From NCBI GenBank assembly GCA_017547755.1, contig JAFYOX010000061.1, forward strand, positions 1 to 64,000: 64,000 nucleotides of DNA. The letters are read 5' to 3'. Below, piece after piece: positions 7,712 through 17,807 of the stretch. The notes under the pieces are model-generated. The model had not been told where the DNA came from. It searched no databases and saw only the letters and a program-made list of their open reading frames with translations. Each line of letters starts with the position of its first letter. The first letter of the stretch is position 1. This DNA is from Clostridia bacterium (GTDB taxonomy: Bacteria; Bacillota; Clostridia; Oscillospirales; CAG-272). The translations under genes and the position numbers were made by a program.

Positions 7712-10700
7712 TCAGCCGAACAGGGAGAGCTGATTGGTCTTGGACATTCCCTTCATCGCGCCGTTCTTTTCCAGCAGTTCGAGAACGGACTTCGATACCT
7801 TTGCACGGGTACGCAGTTCCTCGATCGAGAAAATATCGCCCGTCTTCATGGCTTCCATGATATGGATCGCCGCCGTTTCGCCGAGCCCCGGCAGGGACGT
7901 GAACGGCAGACGGATCTTCCCTCTCTCCGGCAGATACTTCGTCGCGTGCGACTTGTGGATGTCCACCGGCAGGAAATCGTAGCCGCGCTGGAAACATTCG
8001 TTGACCAGCATCAGCGCGTTCGCCGTAGCCGCTTCCGTCGGTGACAGTTCGTTCTTCCGGCGCATCATGTCCGTCAGAGTCGTGCGGACGTGTTCCTTGC
8101 CGCCCATGACGATTTCGCCGTCGAAACCGTCCGGTGCCGCCGAGAAGTACGCCGCGTAAAACTCGACCGGATAGTAGATCTTGTACCACATCAGACGGAT
8201 CGCGTCGATAACGTATGCGGCGGCGTGTGCCTTCGGGAACATGTATCGGATCTTCTGCAGCGAATCGATGTACCACTGCGGCACGCCGGCTTCACGCATC
8301 GCATCCTGCATATCCTGCGGGATGATGACACCTTTCTTGTTCTTACGGACGAATTCCATGATCTTGAACGACAGGCTCTTATCCATGCCGTACTTGTGGA
8401 TCAGCGTCATCATGATGTCGTCACGGCATCCGATAACGTCCGAAATCGTGCAGATCTTGTTGCTGATGAGTTCGTCCGCGTTGCCGAGCCAGCAGCCGGT
8501 GCCGTGCGTCAGCCCGGAGATCTGCAGAAGGTCGGTGAAGTTCTTCGGCTGTGCGGACATCAGTACGCCGCGGATGAACGGCGTACCCATTTCGGGAAGA
8601 CCGAGCGTCGCGGTTTTGGAGTCAATCTGCTCGGGCGTTACGCCGATCGGTTCGGTCGAAGTAAAGCTTTTGTATACCGCCGGGTCGCTCATCGGAACAT
8701 CGAGAACGCTGTAGCCGGAGTATTCTTCCAGTCGCTTGTACTTCGTCGGAATATCGTGTCCGAGAATGTCGAGCTTGAGAATGGTATCGTGGAGGTATTT
8801 GAACTCGAAGTGCGTGGTGATGATGTCGGAGTTCGGGTCGTCCGCCGGATGCTGGACGGGACAGAAATCGTACACGTCGTATTCCTGCGGAACAACGATG
8901 ATGCCGCCCGGATGCTGACCGGTCGTACGCTTTGTACCGACGCATCCCGCGATGAGACGGTCCATTTCCGCACGGTTCACGGAAATCCCCTTGGATTCGA
9001 GGAATTTCGCTGCGAAGCCGTACGCCGTCTTGTCCGCCAGCGTACCGATGGTACCGGCTTTGAACGCCTTTCCGGCACCGAACAGGACTTCGGTGAACTT
9101 GTGCGCGTCGCCCTGGACGTCGCCGGAGAAGTTTAAGTCAATGTCGGGAGTCTTGTCCCCCTTGAATCCAAGGAAGGTTTCAAACGGGATATCGTGACCG
9201 TCGCGGTAGAGATCGGTGCCGCATTCCGGACATTTGCGGTCGGGAAGGTCGAAACCGGAGCCGTATGCGCCGCCTTCGTAGAATTCCGACCAGCGGCAGT
9301 TCGGACAGCGGTAATGCGGCGGAAGCGGATTTACTTTCGTGATCCCCGCCATGGTCGCGGCAAACGATGAGCCGACCGAGCCGCGCGAACCGACCTGATA
9401 GCCCTTTTCCTCGCTGTTTTCCACGAGTTTCCGGGCAATGATGTACATGATCGCAAAACCGTTCTTGATGATCGCGTCAAGCTCACGCGCCAGACGTGCG
9501 GAAACAATCTCCGGCAGAGGATCGCCGTACCAGGACTTCGCAAGCTCCCAGCACTTGGTCGTCAGTTCCTCTTCCGCGCCGTCGATGTGCGGCGGATAGT
9601 TCCCTTCCGGGATCGGACGGCAGACTTCGATCATATCCGCGATCTTGTTCGGGTTCTCGATGACCACTTCTCTGGCAACATCTTCCCCGAGATACGCGAA
9701 TTCCTCGAGCATTTCTTCCGTCGTACGGAAATACAGCTTGGTTTCCTGATCGGCGTCCTTGAATCCGAGACCCGTCAGGATGATGCGGCGGTAGATCTCA
9801 TCTTCGGGATTCTTGTAGTGCGCGTCGCAGGTCGCACAGACGGGGCGGTCTGCCTTCCGTCCGATTTCGACGATGCGGCGGTTGAGATTCCGCAGTCCCT
9901 CTTCATCCGCAACTTTGCCTTCGCGGATCATGAATTCGTTGTTCGCGATCGGCTGGATTTCCAGATAATCATAAAATTTTGCAATTTCAATAAGGTCGGC
10001 TTCCGGTTTTCCTTCCATCATGGCGGTGAACAGTTCACCGGCTTCGCAGGCGGAACCGAGAATCAGACCTTCGCGGTGTTCTTCCAGATTGGTGCGCGGA
10101 ATACGGGGATGACGGTAGTAATATTTGAGATACGAGTCGGAAACGAGCCGGTAAAGATTCTTCATTCCGACCATATTTTTCACGAGAATGATCTGGTGAT
10201 AGGATTTCAGCTTGAGCGGATCGGCTTTTTCCGCCATGACATAGTTCATGCGGGAAATGGTGTCGATCCCTTCCTCTTTGAGACGGTCGATCATGCAGGT
10301 GAAAATAGCCGCCAGCATTTCCGCGTCGTCGGAGGCACGGTGATGATTGAAATCCCCGAGCTGATAGTGCTTCGCCAGCGTATCGAGCTTGTGATTCTTC
10401 AGATTCGGGTTCATGTAGCGCGACATCGCCACGGTATCGAGGTAGGGATTTTCGAATTTCATACCCGATTCTTCGGATGCCTGACGGATAAAGCCCGTGT
10501 CAAACGCCGCGTTGTGCGCGACAAGCATCCGGTCTCCGATGAAGTCAAAGAAATCCTTCAGCACCTCTTTGACCGGAGGTGCGTCCGCGACCATTTCATC
10601 CGTGATCCCGGTCAGTTCGACGATGTTTTCCGGGATCGGCACACCCGGATTGACGAACGAATTGAACTTTCCGAGGATCTCGCCGTTCTTCACGATGACT

Positions 10701-12148
10701 GCGCCGATTTCGGTGATCTTGCACGTCGCGGCGGAAAGTCCGGTCGTTTCGATGTCAAATACGGCAAATTCGTCGTGGAAGGTGATGTCCTCCCCATGGT
10801 AGGCGGCACGCGATGTATCGTCGACGTAGTACGCCTCCACGCCGTAGAGGACTTTGATCTCCTTGTTCAGCTTTTCCATCGTTTCCATGGCAACGGGGAA
10901 ACTCTGGAGGTTGCCGTGGTCGGTGATCGCAATGGCTTTGTGTCCCCATTTGTGTGCGGTCTTGACAATATCGTCCGCCTTGGTGATCGCGTCCATGGAG
11001 GACATACAGGTATGCAGATGCAGTTCCACGCGCTTGTCGGGGGACTTGTCCTTCCGCGGGATCACGGAGATCTGCAGGATGTCCGTGAACTGCATATACA
11101 GGTCGTTATCAAAGGTATCACGCTTGATGTTTCCGCGGATCGCGTATGCTTTGCCCTTGCCGAACAGTTCTTCGGTCTCCAGAGCGGACTCGGCGGGAAC
11201 GGTGATTTTGATGTAGATCGAGGTATCGCGGTCGGTGGCGGCGATGGTGAACATGACCTTATCGCCGCGGCGCGTTTCCTTCTGCTGGATGTCAAAGACA
11301 TCGCACAGGATCACCGCGTTTTTCATCGTTCCCTTGACGGCGCGAAGCGGCGTGATCCCGGAGATCTCGAACAGTTCCCCGTAGATCAGCTTCGGTTCGG
11401 AAATGTCAAACAGGGTCTTGCCGCATCTGATCACGCCTTCCGAAACGGTTTCGGGCGTACCTTCCCCTTCAAACAGGGATGCCACACGCGGCAGAACCAC
11501 TTTTTCTTCTTCTGCGGCTTCCACGACGGCATGTACAGGATCTGCTTTGGCGGCAGCTTCCGCTTCCAGACGTTCGTGATCCGCGATAATGGCCGCCGAA
11601 CGGCTGTTGAGCTTCTGGAGCTGCTGCGCCATGAATTCCGCGTATTCCTCTTCGGCGTCGCGGCTCTGCTTTATTTCAACCTTATACACCAGACCGAATT
11701 CACTGCGGATGATCCCCGCGATGACTTCCGCCGTCTGCGCAAGCTGAAGCAGAGTCAGTCCGCCGTGCGTGAACGGAATAAACATGGTGATGATATCGCC
11801 TTCGATCCGGAGTTCGTATTTGTTAAAAAATCCGTTGATGACGATGCCGACTCTCGCCGCTTCCGCCAGAATCTCGCTCATATAAGCTTCACTGAACAGC
11901 GACGGATCATAGTGTGTGAGGATCCGCACCTGCGACAGTTCGTAGGTCTCTTTGATCAGAGCCTCCAGCGAATAGATCTCCTTTTTGGAAAACAGGCGCG
12001 GCAGAAAACAGCCCACCTCGGCGATGCGCTGTTCTCTGTTGATTTTTACGGTAACCTCCCGTGCAGTCTCGAAGATCTCCAGATGTCCCCCCGAGACGAG
12101 CGGTGCGGTTTTCTTGAAAATATCGGATAAGGTTCGGCCTTCTGCCAT
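7712..12148 (-). CDS. polC: DNA polymerase III alpha subunit, PolC type
   Basis: PolC is the replicative polymerase of low-GC Gram-positives. The 1478-residue protein has an N-terminal and OB region (to about 365), a PHP domain (RVELHLHTCMSSMD from about 373) split by a DEDDh proofreading exonuclease (FAVFDIETTGLS at 461), a zinc-finger pair (CPNC and CPEC), then the polymerase with GDKTPDIDLNFSGD. This is the standard PolC order and length. Its start has AAGAGGTATGAT just upstream and lies 10 bases past the ispG stop, so it is last in the dxr-rseP-ispG-polC run. Confidence 0.97.
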   Translation of the reverse strand: MAEGRTLSDIFKKTAPLVSGGHLEIFETAREVTVKINREQRIAEVGCFLPRLFSKKEIYSLEALIKETYELSQVRILTHYDPSLFSEAYMSEILAEAARVGIVINGFFNKYELRIEGDIITMFIPFTHGGLTLLQLAQTAEVIAGIIRSEFGLVYKVEIKQSRDAEEEYAEFMAQQLQKLNSRSAAIIADHERLEAEAAAKADPVHAVVEAAEEEKVVLPRVASLFEGEGTPETVSEGVIRCGKTLFDISEPKLIYGELFEISGITPLRAVKGTMKNAVILCDVFDIQQKETRRGDKVMFTIAATDRDTSIYIKITVPAESALETEELFGKGKAYAIRGNIKRDTFDNDLYMQFTDILQISVIPRKDKSPDKRVELHLHTCMSSMDAITKADDIVKTAHKWGHKAIAITDHGNLQSFPVAMETMEKLNKEIKVLYGVEAYYVDDTSRAAYHGEDITFHDEFAVFDIETTGLSAATCKITEIGAVIVKNGEILGKFNSFVNPGVPIPENIVELTGITDEMVADAPPVKEVLKDFFDFIGDRMLVAHNAAFDTGFIRQASEESGMKFENPYLDTVAMSRYMNPNLKNHKLDTLAKHYQLGDFNHHRASDDAEMLAAIFTCMIDRLKEEGIDTISRMNYVMAEKADPLKLKSYHQIILVKNMVGMKNLYRLVSDSYLKYYYRHPRIPRTNLEEHREGLILGSACEAGELFTAMMEGKPEADLIEIAKFYDYLEIQPIANNEFMIREGKVADEEGLRNLNRRIVEIGRKADRPVCATCDAHYKNPEDEIYRRIILTGLGFKDADQETKLYFRTTEEMLEEFAYLGEDVAREVVIENPNKIADMIEVCRPIPEGNYPPHIDGAEEELTTKCWELAKSWYGDPLPEIVSARLARELDAIIKNGFAIMYIIARKLVENSEEKGYQVGSRGSVGSSFAATMAGITKVNPLPPHYRCPNCRWSEFYEGGAYGSGFDLPDRKCPECGTDLYRDGHDIPFETFLGFKGDKTPDIDLNFSGDVQGDAHKFTEVLFGAGKAFKAGTIGTLADKTAYGFAAKFLESKGISVNRAEMDRLIAGCVGTKRTTGQHPGGIIVVPQEYDVYDFCPVQHPADDPNSDIITTHFEFKYLHDTILKLDILGHDIPTKYKRLEEYSGYSVLDVPMSDPAVYKSFTSTEPIGVTPEQIDSKTATLGLPEMGTPFIRGVLMSAQPKNFTDLLQISGLTHGTGCWLGNADELISNKICTISDVIGCRDDIMMTLIHKYGMDKSLSFKIMEFVRKNKKGVIIPQDMQDAMREAGVPQWYIDSLQKIRYMFPKAHAAAYVIDAIRLMWYKIYYPVEFYAAYFSAAPDGFDGEIVMGGKEHVRTTLTDMMRRKNELSPTEAATANALMLVNECFQRGYDFLPVDIHKSHATKYLPERGKIRLPFTSLPGLGETAAIHIMEAMKTGDIFSIEELRTRAKVSKSVLELLEKNGAMKGMSKTNQLSLFG

Positions 12149-12158
12149 ATCATACCTC

Positions 12159-13244
12159 TTAATTTTCCTTCAGTGCTTCGTACGTTTCCGCAAGAAGCGT
12201 TTCGATCACTTTGTCCTCATCCACTTTCCGGACGGTCTCGCCGTGCCGGAACAGAAGTGCAAAGCCGTCGCCGCCGGCAATGCCGAAATCGGCTTCTCTT
12301 GCTTCACCGGGTCCGTTGACCGCGCATCCCATGATCGCAACAGTCAGACGTTTGCCGTTCGTGCGGATATTTTCCGTCGCGGCACGGTATTTCTTGCTGA
12401 TATCGATCAGGTCGATCTTCGTACGTCCGCAGGTCGGGCAGGATACGATGTCGATCCCGCCGGCTTTGTACAGTCCGAGCGATTTGAGGATCTCCTTGCC
12501 CGCGCTGACTTCCGTCACAGGATCCGCCGTCAGCGAAACACGGATGGTGTCGCCGATGCCGCGCAGAAGGAGCGCGCCGATGCCCATGGAATTCTTGATC
12601 AGACCGGCAAAATCGTCCCCGGCTTCGGTCACACCGAGATGCAGAGGATAATCGCTCTGCGCGGAGACAAGCTCTGCCGCCGCCGTCATTTCGGAGATAT
12701 CCGAGGACTTGATCGAGATCACGATGTCGGAGAAACCGCAGGCTTCGAGCTGTCCGGCTTCTTCCATGGCAGATTCCGCGAGTGCTTCCGCACAGGGTCT
12801 GCCGTATTTTGCAAGCAGTTTTTTGTCGAGCGAACCGCCGTTGACGCCGATCCGGATCGGAACGCCCGCATCACGGCAGGCATTCGCCACTTCGCGCACC
12901 TTCCACGCTTCGCCGATGTTGCCCGGATTGATCCGGATCTTGTCGGCGCCGCATTTCAGCGATTCGAGCGCGATACGGTAGTCAAAATGGATATCGGCGA
13001 CCAGCGGACAGGAGATGCCGCGCTTTTTGGCTTCGGCAAACACCGCCGCCGCATCCGTATCCGGCACCGCCATGCGGACAATGTCGCATCCGGCAGCCGC
13101 CAGACATTCGATCTGTGCGACTGTTGCGGCGATGTCATGCGCGGGCGTATTCGTCATCGACTGGACGGAGATCGGATGTCCGCCGCCGATTTTCACATTT
13201 CCCGCCGTCACCGTACGGGTAAGTTTTCTCTGTATGTCTTTCAT
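12159..13244 (-). CDS. ispG: 4-hydroxy-3-methylbut-2-en-1-yl diphosphate synthase (flavodoxin)
   Basis: IspG is the [4Fe-4S] enzyme that reduces methylerythritol cyclodiphosphate to HMBPP in the MEP isoprenoid pathway. The 361-residue product has the N-terminal TIM-barrel signature (GGGHPISVQSMTNT) and the C-terminal cluster cysteines (SCPTCGRT, then GCAVNGPGEA). It is followed 10 bases later by polC and preceded 10 bases after rseP. With dxr nearby this shows the MEP route rather than mevalonate. Confidence 0.96.
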   Translation of the reverse strand: MKDIQRKLTRTVTAGNVKIGGGHPISVQSMTNTPAHDIAATVAQIECLAAAGCDIVRMAVPDTDAAAVFAEAKKRGISCPLVADIHFDYRIALESLKCGADKIRINPGNIGEAWKVREVANACRDAGVPIRIGVNGGSLDKKLLAKYGRPCAEALAESAMEEAGQLEACGFSDIVISIKSSDISEMTAAAELVSAQSDYPLHLGVTEAGDDFAGLIKNSMGIGALLLRGIGDTIRVSLTADPVTEVSAGKEILKSLGLYKAGGIDIVSCPTCGRTKIDLIDISKKYRAATENIRTNGKRLTVAIMGCAVNGPGEAREADFGIAGGDGFALLFRHGETVRKVDEDKVIETLLAETYEALKEN

Positions 13245-13254
13245 GTCTCTTGTC

Positions 13255-14307
13255 CTATATCAATGTAAAAATGTCCTTGACCGCGATCACGACCATGAGG
13301 ATCATCAGAAGCACCATTCCCGCAAAATGGACATAGCCTTCGATTTCAGGGCGCACCGGCTTCCGGCGGATCAGTTCGATCAGCTGGAAGAGAAGACGGC
13401 CGCCGTCGAGCGCGGGAAGCGGAAGCAGATTCATCACGCCGAGATTCATGCTGATGACCACGGCAAGATACACAAGATCTCCCACACCGGATTCCGCCGC
13501 TTCGCCGAGCGCCTTCGTCACGCCGACCGGTCCGGAAACGCTTTCCACACCGTAGCGCCCGTTCAGAAGGTCATACAGGGATTCCCAGATCATTTTGATG
13601 GTCGATGTCGAGCGGAACACCGCGTGCTTGAGTACGGTCACGGGCGTTTTCGCTTCCGGTGTTACCTTGAAATCGACGTTCCCGTACCGGATTCCGTGAT
13701 CCGCGATCACCGGAAATATGACATTTTCAATTGTGATCCGTTCACCGTTCCGGAGAACGGTCACATCCAGCGGCTCAATACCGCGGCGCATAACTTCGTA
13801 AATGGTTTCGTTGGCGATCCGGACGCGGACACCGTCGACTTCGAGGATCTCGTCACCGACCTGCAGACCGGATGCCTGCGCGTAGTTCGGAGAACCGTCC
13901 TCATGTTCGATGAACGCGCCGATCACATTGGACGGCAGAACATCCTGCGTCATGACGAGCAGGGACATGACGATCACGCCGATCAGGACGTTCATGAATG
14001 CGCCTGCCGCCGTGACGATGATCCGCTGCCAGACCGGTTTGCGGTGGAATGCGTTTTCGTCGTCCGATTCTTCGTCCTCGCCGACCATGCTGACAAAACC
14101 GCCGATCGGCAGTGCGCGGAGCGAATATGCGATCCCCGTCTTCGGTGAGCGATGGGAGAAGAGTTTCGGACCCATGCCGATGGCAAATTCGCGGATCGTC
14201 ACGCCGAACGCACGGGCTGTCAGATAATGCCCGAGCTCGTGGATAAAAATCAGGAAACCGAAGATGAGAAGTGCGAGCAGAATATGCGAAATATTAATGA
14301 AAATCAC
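13255..14307 (-). CDS. rseP: Site-2 intramembrane zinc metalloprotease, RseP type (M50)
   Basis: This polytopic protease cuts transmembrane segments, typically of anti-sigma factors or signal-peptide remnants. The 350-residue protein has HExxH within the first helix (FIHELGHYLTARAFG), a central PDZ domain (about residues 115-200) and the second zinc motif LPLPALDGGRLLF near the C-terminus. The start is a GTG at 14305-14307 sharing one base with the dxr TAG stop, with AAAAGG upstream, so translation is probably coupled. The substrate is not shown by context. Confidence 0.92.
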   Translation of the reverse strand: MIFINISHILLALLIFGFLIFIHELGHYLTARAFGVTIREFAIGMGPKLFSHRSPKTGIAYSLRALPIGGFVSMVGEDEESDDENAFHRKPVWQRIIVTAAGAFMNVLIGVIVMSLLVMTQDVLPSNVIGAFIEHEDGSPNYAQASGLQVGDEILEVDGVRVRIANETIYEVMRRGIEPLDVTVLRNGERITIENVIFPVIADHGIRYGNVDFKVTPEAKTPVTVLKHAVFRSTSTIKMIWESLYDLLNGRYGVESVSGPVGVTKALGEAAESGVGDLVYLAVVISMNLGVMNLLPLPALDGGRLLFQLIELIRRKPVRPEIEGYVHFAGMVLLMILMVVIAVKDIFTLI

Positions 14308-15485
14308 TACCTTTTGATAAGATTGCCGCAGATTTCGCGTGCCTGACGTGCGGCTTCGGAAATGCTTTCTTCCGATATATCATAGGATACATCAGCTTTT
14401 CCGAGCGTTTCAAGCACAAGGGATGAAATTTCTGTGAATCCTATCTTTTTTGCGAGGAAAGCGGCGACCGCTTCTTCGTCCGCCGCGATCAGGGACACCG
14501 GAGCGGTTCCGCCGGTACGTACCGCCTGACGCGCCGCATCAAGAAGCGGAAATGCTTCCGTATCAGGGGCTGCAAACGTCAGCGTGCCGAGCTTTGCGAA
14601 ATCAAGCCCCGATGCGTTCACTTTTGCGGTACCCGGCGCCGTCGCGGCATAGCGGATACAGTCGCGCATATCGGGATAACTCAGTTCGGCGAGCACCGTA
14701 TGGTCAGTATATTCCACCATCGAGTGAATTATACTCTGCCGGTGGATGACAACATCCACGCGGTCTTCCGGCACACCGAACAGGCGCACCGCTTCGATGA
14801 TCTCGAAGCCCTTGTTCATGAGCGTCGCGGAGTCGATCGTGATCTTCGGACCCATTTTCCACGTCGGGTGCGCGAGGGCTTCTTCCGGCGTGACGGACTT
14901 CAGTTCTTCCGCGGAACGTCCGAAAAAGGGACCTCCCGATGCGGTAAGCAGAATTTTGTTCAGATTTACGGTACCGTTTCTGCCTTCAAGACAACGGAAA
15001 ACGGCACTATGTTCGCTGTCCACGGGAATAAAATCCCCACCGGACGCGCGGATGCGGTCAAAAATGAGATCCCCCGCCGCGATGATGGCTTCCTTGTTTG
15101 CCATTGCCACACGTTTGCCGGAATCCGCCGCCGCAAAAGCTGTCGCTGTTCCTTCCAGACCGCCGATCGAGTGGAAAATGATATCCGCATCGGTTGTACG
15201 TACGGTGTCGAGAAGATCGTGCGGCGTACAGACGATCTCGGGCGTGTTGTCACCGAGAAGTTCCCGCAGATCCGCCGCCGCTTTTTCATCGGCAACGGAA
15301 ACGGTATGCGGATGAAATTCCCGGATCTGTTCTGCCAGCAGACGCACATTCCGTCCGGCGGCAAGAAAAGCAACTTCCAGACCGAGTTCACGGATGACAT
15401 CCAGAGTCTGTGTACCGACCGAGCCTGTCGAACCGAGAACCATCGCTTTTTCTATGGTTCTTTTTTGTACCGTTAAATCTACCAT
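14307..15485 (-). CDS. dxr: 1-deoxy-D-xylulose 5-phosphate reductoisomerase
   Basis: Dxr converts DXP to methylerythritol 4-phosphate, the committed step of the MEP pathway, with NADPH and a divalent metal. The 392-residue protein has the Rossmann loop GSTGSVGTQTLD (18-29), MANKEAI, the metal-binding PVDSEHSA segment and the flexible-loop region. ATG at 15485 follows AAGGAAG. It overlaps rseP by one base. Confidence 0.96.
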   Translation of the reverse strand: MVDLTVQKRTIEKAMVLGSTGSVGTQTLDVIRELGLEVAFLAAGRNVRLLAEQIREFHPHTVSVADEKAAADLRELLGDNTPEIVCTPHDLLDTVRTTDADIIFHSIGGLEGTATAFAAADSGKRVAMANKEAIIAAGDLIFDRIRASGGDFIPVDSEHSAVFRCLEGRNGTVNLNKILLTASGGPFFGRSAEELKSVTPEEALAHPTWKMGPKITIDSATLMNKGFEIIEAVRLFGVPEDRVDVVIHRQSIIHSMVEYTDHTVLAELSYPDMRDCIRYAATAPGTAKVNASGLDFAKLGTLTFAAPDTEAFPLLDAARQAVRTGGTAPVSLIAADEEAVAAFLAKKIGFTEISSLVLETLGKADVSYDISEESISEAARQAREICGNLIKR

Positions 15486-15517
15486 GAGTTCTTCCTTAAA
15501 TGAGTAAATTTCAGCAA

Positions 15518-16342
15518 TCAGAAAATGATGCCGGAGAATGCGGGGATCTGCGAAAGGATCCAGAGAACCGGCGCAGTCAGAAGCACGCTGTCAAAGCGGT
15601 CGAGAACGCCGCCGTGTCCGGGGAAGATCCAGCCGTAGTCCTTGATGCCGAAGCGGCGCTTGATGACGGACGCGATCAGGTCACCGATCTGCGAGATCAC
15701 GGAAACGATCATACCTGCAATCATCATAACGAGATAATTCGGCGCGGCGGACGCATCAAAGAAATTCTTGATGACGACCGCATAAATAATAAAGGAAATT
15801 CCGGCGAACACAATGCCGCCGATGCTTCCTTCCACCGTTTTCTTCGGGGAAACTTCGGGGATCAGCTTGTGCTTGCCGAAGAGACGTCCGCAGAGATACG
15901 CGAATGTATCGCTTACCCACGGGCCGAGGAAAACGAGGAGATAGAAATATTTGCCGGCATCACGCAGAAAAACGATCGACGTGAACGCCACGGTTACGTA
16001 GAATACGCCAGTGAATGCGGATGAAGCCACGGTAAAATCAAGTTTTCCGCGCGAGAATACCGTAGCCGCAAAGACGGTGATCATGTAAACAATGCAGACG
16101 GCAAACACCGGGGTCAGCGGTTCTTCGGACATCCGCGCGAGCCACGGCAGAACGATCGCCGTAAGATAGGACGGAACAGCGATCCAGACATTCTTCCGAA
16201 GTCCCACGCAGCCGACCATTTCATAAGCCGCAGCCAGCCCGAGGATCGTCATCGCCAGCGGAAGCATGAAAGTCCCGGAAAAATAAAGGAACGGAAAAAA
16301 TACCGCAAAGGCAACGATCGCCGTAATAGTACGTTTTAACAT
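15518..16342 (-). CDS. cdsA: Phosphatidate cytidylyltransferase (CDP-diglyceride synthase)
   Basis: CdsA makes CDP-diacylglycerol from phosphatidate and CTP, the precursor of phosphatidylglycerol and cardiolipin (see cls at 3506). The 274-residue product has about eight membrane helices and the C-terminal signature KRRFGIKDYGWIFPGHGGVL followed by DRFDS. The VSPKKTVEGSIGG segment is also typical. CAGGAG precedes the ATG. It sits 33 bases after uppS. Confidence 0.95.
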   Translation of the reverse strand: MLKRTITAIVAFAVFFPFLYFSGTFMLPLAMTILGLAAAYEMVGCVGLRKNVWIAVPSYLTAIVLPWLARMSEEPLTPVFAVCIVYMITVFAATVFSRGKLDFTVASSAFTGVFYVTVAFTSIVFLRDAGKYFYLLVFLGPWVSDTFAYLCGRLFGKHKLIPEVSPKKTVEGSIGGIVFAGISFIIYAVVIKNFFDASAAPNYLVMMIAGMIVSVISQIGDLIASVIKRRFGIKDYGWIFPGHGGVLDRFDSVLLTAPVLWILSQIPAFSGIIF

Positions 16343-16375
16343 CGTAAGTCTCCTGTCAGTCGAAATGGGGAACCA

Positions 16376-17101
16376 TCAGACTCCGCCCCAGCGGCGTCCG
16401 CGTCCTGCGAAATCCCGTACGGCGAGGTCCACGTCATCCGTGGTATAGTCCGGCCACATCTTCTGCGAAAAGTGGAATTCGGAATAGGTACTCTGCCATG
16501 TCAGGAAATTGGATATGCGCTGTTCGTTGCCGGTACGGACGATCAGATCCGGTTCCGGACATCCCGCGGTATACAGGTATGCCGAAATATCGTCTTCCGT
16601 GACCGGAGTTTTGTCGCCGCGCAGGAGTTTGTCCTGCATCAGACGGTTGACTGCCTGCACGATTTCCGCACGTCCGCCGTAGTTGAGGGCAATGTTGAGA
16701 CGATACGGACGTCCTGCCGTTTCTTTTTCCAGTCCGGCGCACTTTCTGCCGATGTTTTCGCCAAGCCCGTACGCGTCGCCGATGAAACGGAACTCGATAT
16801 CCTTTTCATCCACTGCTTCTGCGATGTAATTGACGAGAAGGGTCATGATCGCTTCGACTTCCCTTTTCGGCCGCTTGATGTTTTCCGTGGAAAACGCATA
16901 CACCGTGCAGCATTCGATCCCGATCTTCTTGCAGTAGCGGACGATGGTCTTGAAGTTCGCCGCACCTGCCCGGTGCCCGAACTCACGCGGCTGTCCCTTG
17001 GCGGTTGCCCAGCGGCCGTTGCCGTCCATAATGAACGCAATATGGCGCAGACCGCTCTTTTCCACGACCTCCGTGACCGGGATATTCGTTAAATCTATCA
17101 T
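16376..17101 (-). CDS. uppS: Isoprenyl (undecaprenyl) diphosphate synthase
   Basis: UppS condenses isopentenyl diphosphate units into the C55 lipid carrier for wall polymers, using the product of the MEP genes in this cluster. The 241-residue protein has the signature FIMDGNGRWA with the catalytic Asp, plus the downstream RTGNEQRISNFLTWQ and E213-type region. There is no recognisable Shine-Dalgarno before the ATG at 17101. A terminator-like hairpin (17121-17153) separates it from frr. Confidence 0.95.
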   Translation of the reverse strand: MIDLTNIPVTEVVEKSGLRHIAFIMDGNGRWATAKGQPREFGHRAGAANFKTIVRYCKKIGIECCTVYAFSTENIKRPKREVEAIMTLLVNYIAEAVDEKDIEFRFIGDAYGLGENIGRKCAGLEKETAGRPYRLNIALNYGGRAEIVQAVNRLMQDKLLRGDKTPVTEDDISAYLYTAGCPEPDLIVRTGNEQRISNFLTWQSTYSEFHFSQKMWPDYTTDDVDLAVRDFAGRGRRWGGV

Positions 17102-17120
17102 ATGAACACCATGTTATTTC

Positions 17121-17153
17121 AAAAACTACGCCCAGAGAATATTCCCCGGGCGT
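17121..17153 (-). terminator. Hairpin between frr and uppS
   Basis: On the minus strand ACGCCC pairs with GGGCGT across a 14-base loop, followed by AGTTTTTG. It could end the pyrH-frr transcript or attenuate entry into uppS. The stem is only 6 bp. Confidence 0.45.
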
Positions 17154-17190
17154 GTATATTCTTTTGAACGAACGACCTTTTCGGGGGACG

Positions 17191-17745
17191 TCAGATTGCC
17201 ATGATTTCCTTTTCCTTGGCAGCGGTGAGGGTATCGATTTCCTTGATGAACTTATCAGTCATGTCCTGAATAGTCTTGTCGGACTGCTTCTGTTCGTCTT
17301 CGGTCATTTCGCTGTTCTTCTTCATTGCCTTGCTCTTGTCGTTTGCTTCGCGGCGAACGTTACGGATCGCAACCTTTGCTTCTTCGCTGTGCTTCAGAAG
17401 GGACTTCTTGATTTCCTTACGGCGTTCTTCGGTGAGCTGCGGGAATACGAGACGGATGATCTTACCGTCGTTCTGGGGATTGATGCCGATATCGGAAGTA
17501 AGGATTGCCTTTTCGATGGACTTGAGAGTGGAAGCATCCCACGGCTGGATGGTGAGAGTCTTGGGGTCAGCAACCTTAACTTCTGCCATCTGAGTGATCG
17601 CAGTAGGAGTTCCGTAGTAGTCTACCGTAATCTTGGAAACAACTGCGGTATTTGCACGGCCTGCACGGATCGTAGCAAGGTTATCCTGATAAACGTCAAT
17701 GGACTTCTGCATTTTTCTTTCGTATTCTTTGGTATCGAGCTTCAT
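17191..17745 (-). CDS. frr: Ribosome recycling factor
   Basis: RRF with EF-G splits the post-termination 70S ribosome. The 184-residue product is full length for the family (about 185). It has the conserved RAGRANTAVVSKI segment, the hinge, and PQLTEERRKEIKKSLLKHSEEAKVAIRNVRRE. The ATG follows AAAGGAGAACACACC. It follows pyrH by 62 bases, the usual order. Confidence 0.97.
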   Translation of the reverse strand: MKLDTKEYERKMQKSIDVYQDNLATIRAGRANTAVVSKITVDYYGTPTAITQMAEVKVADPKTLTIQPWDASTLKSIEKAILTSDIGINPQNDGKIIRLVFPQLTEERRKEIKKSLLKHSEEAKVAIRNVRREANDKSKAMKKNSEMTEDEQKQSDKTIQDMTDKFIKEIDTLTAAKEKEIMAI

Positions 17746-17807
17746 GGTGTGTTCTCCTTTATTTTTCTTCTTGATTTATATAAATTTGAATAAATTCCGG
17801 ATTTGGA

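Noticed and set aside
9587-12130. An 847-codon plus-strand open frame opposite polC
   Set aside because: Same effect: low-complexity composition and full overlap with a certain gene.
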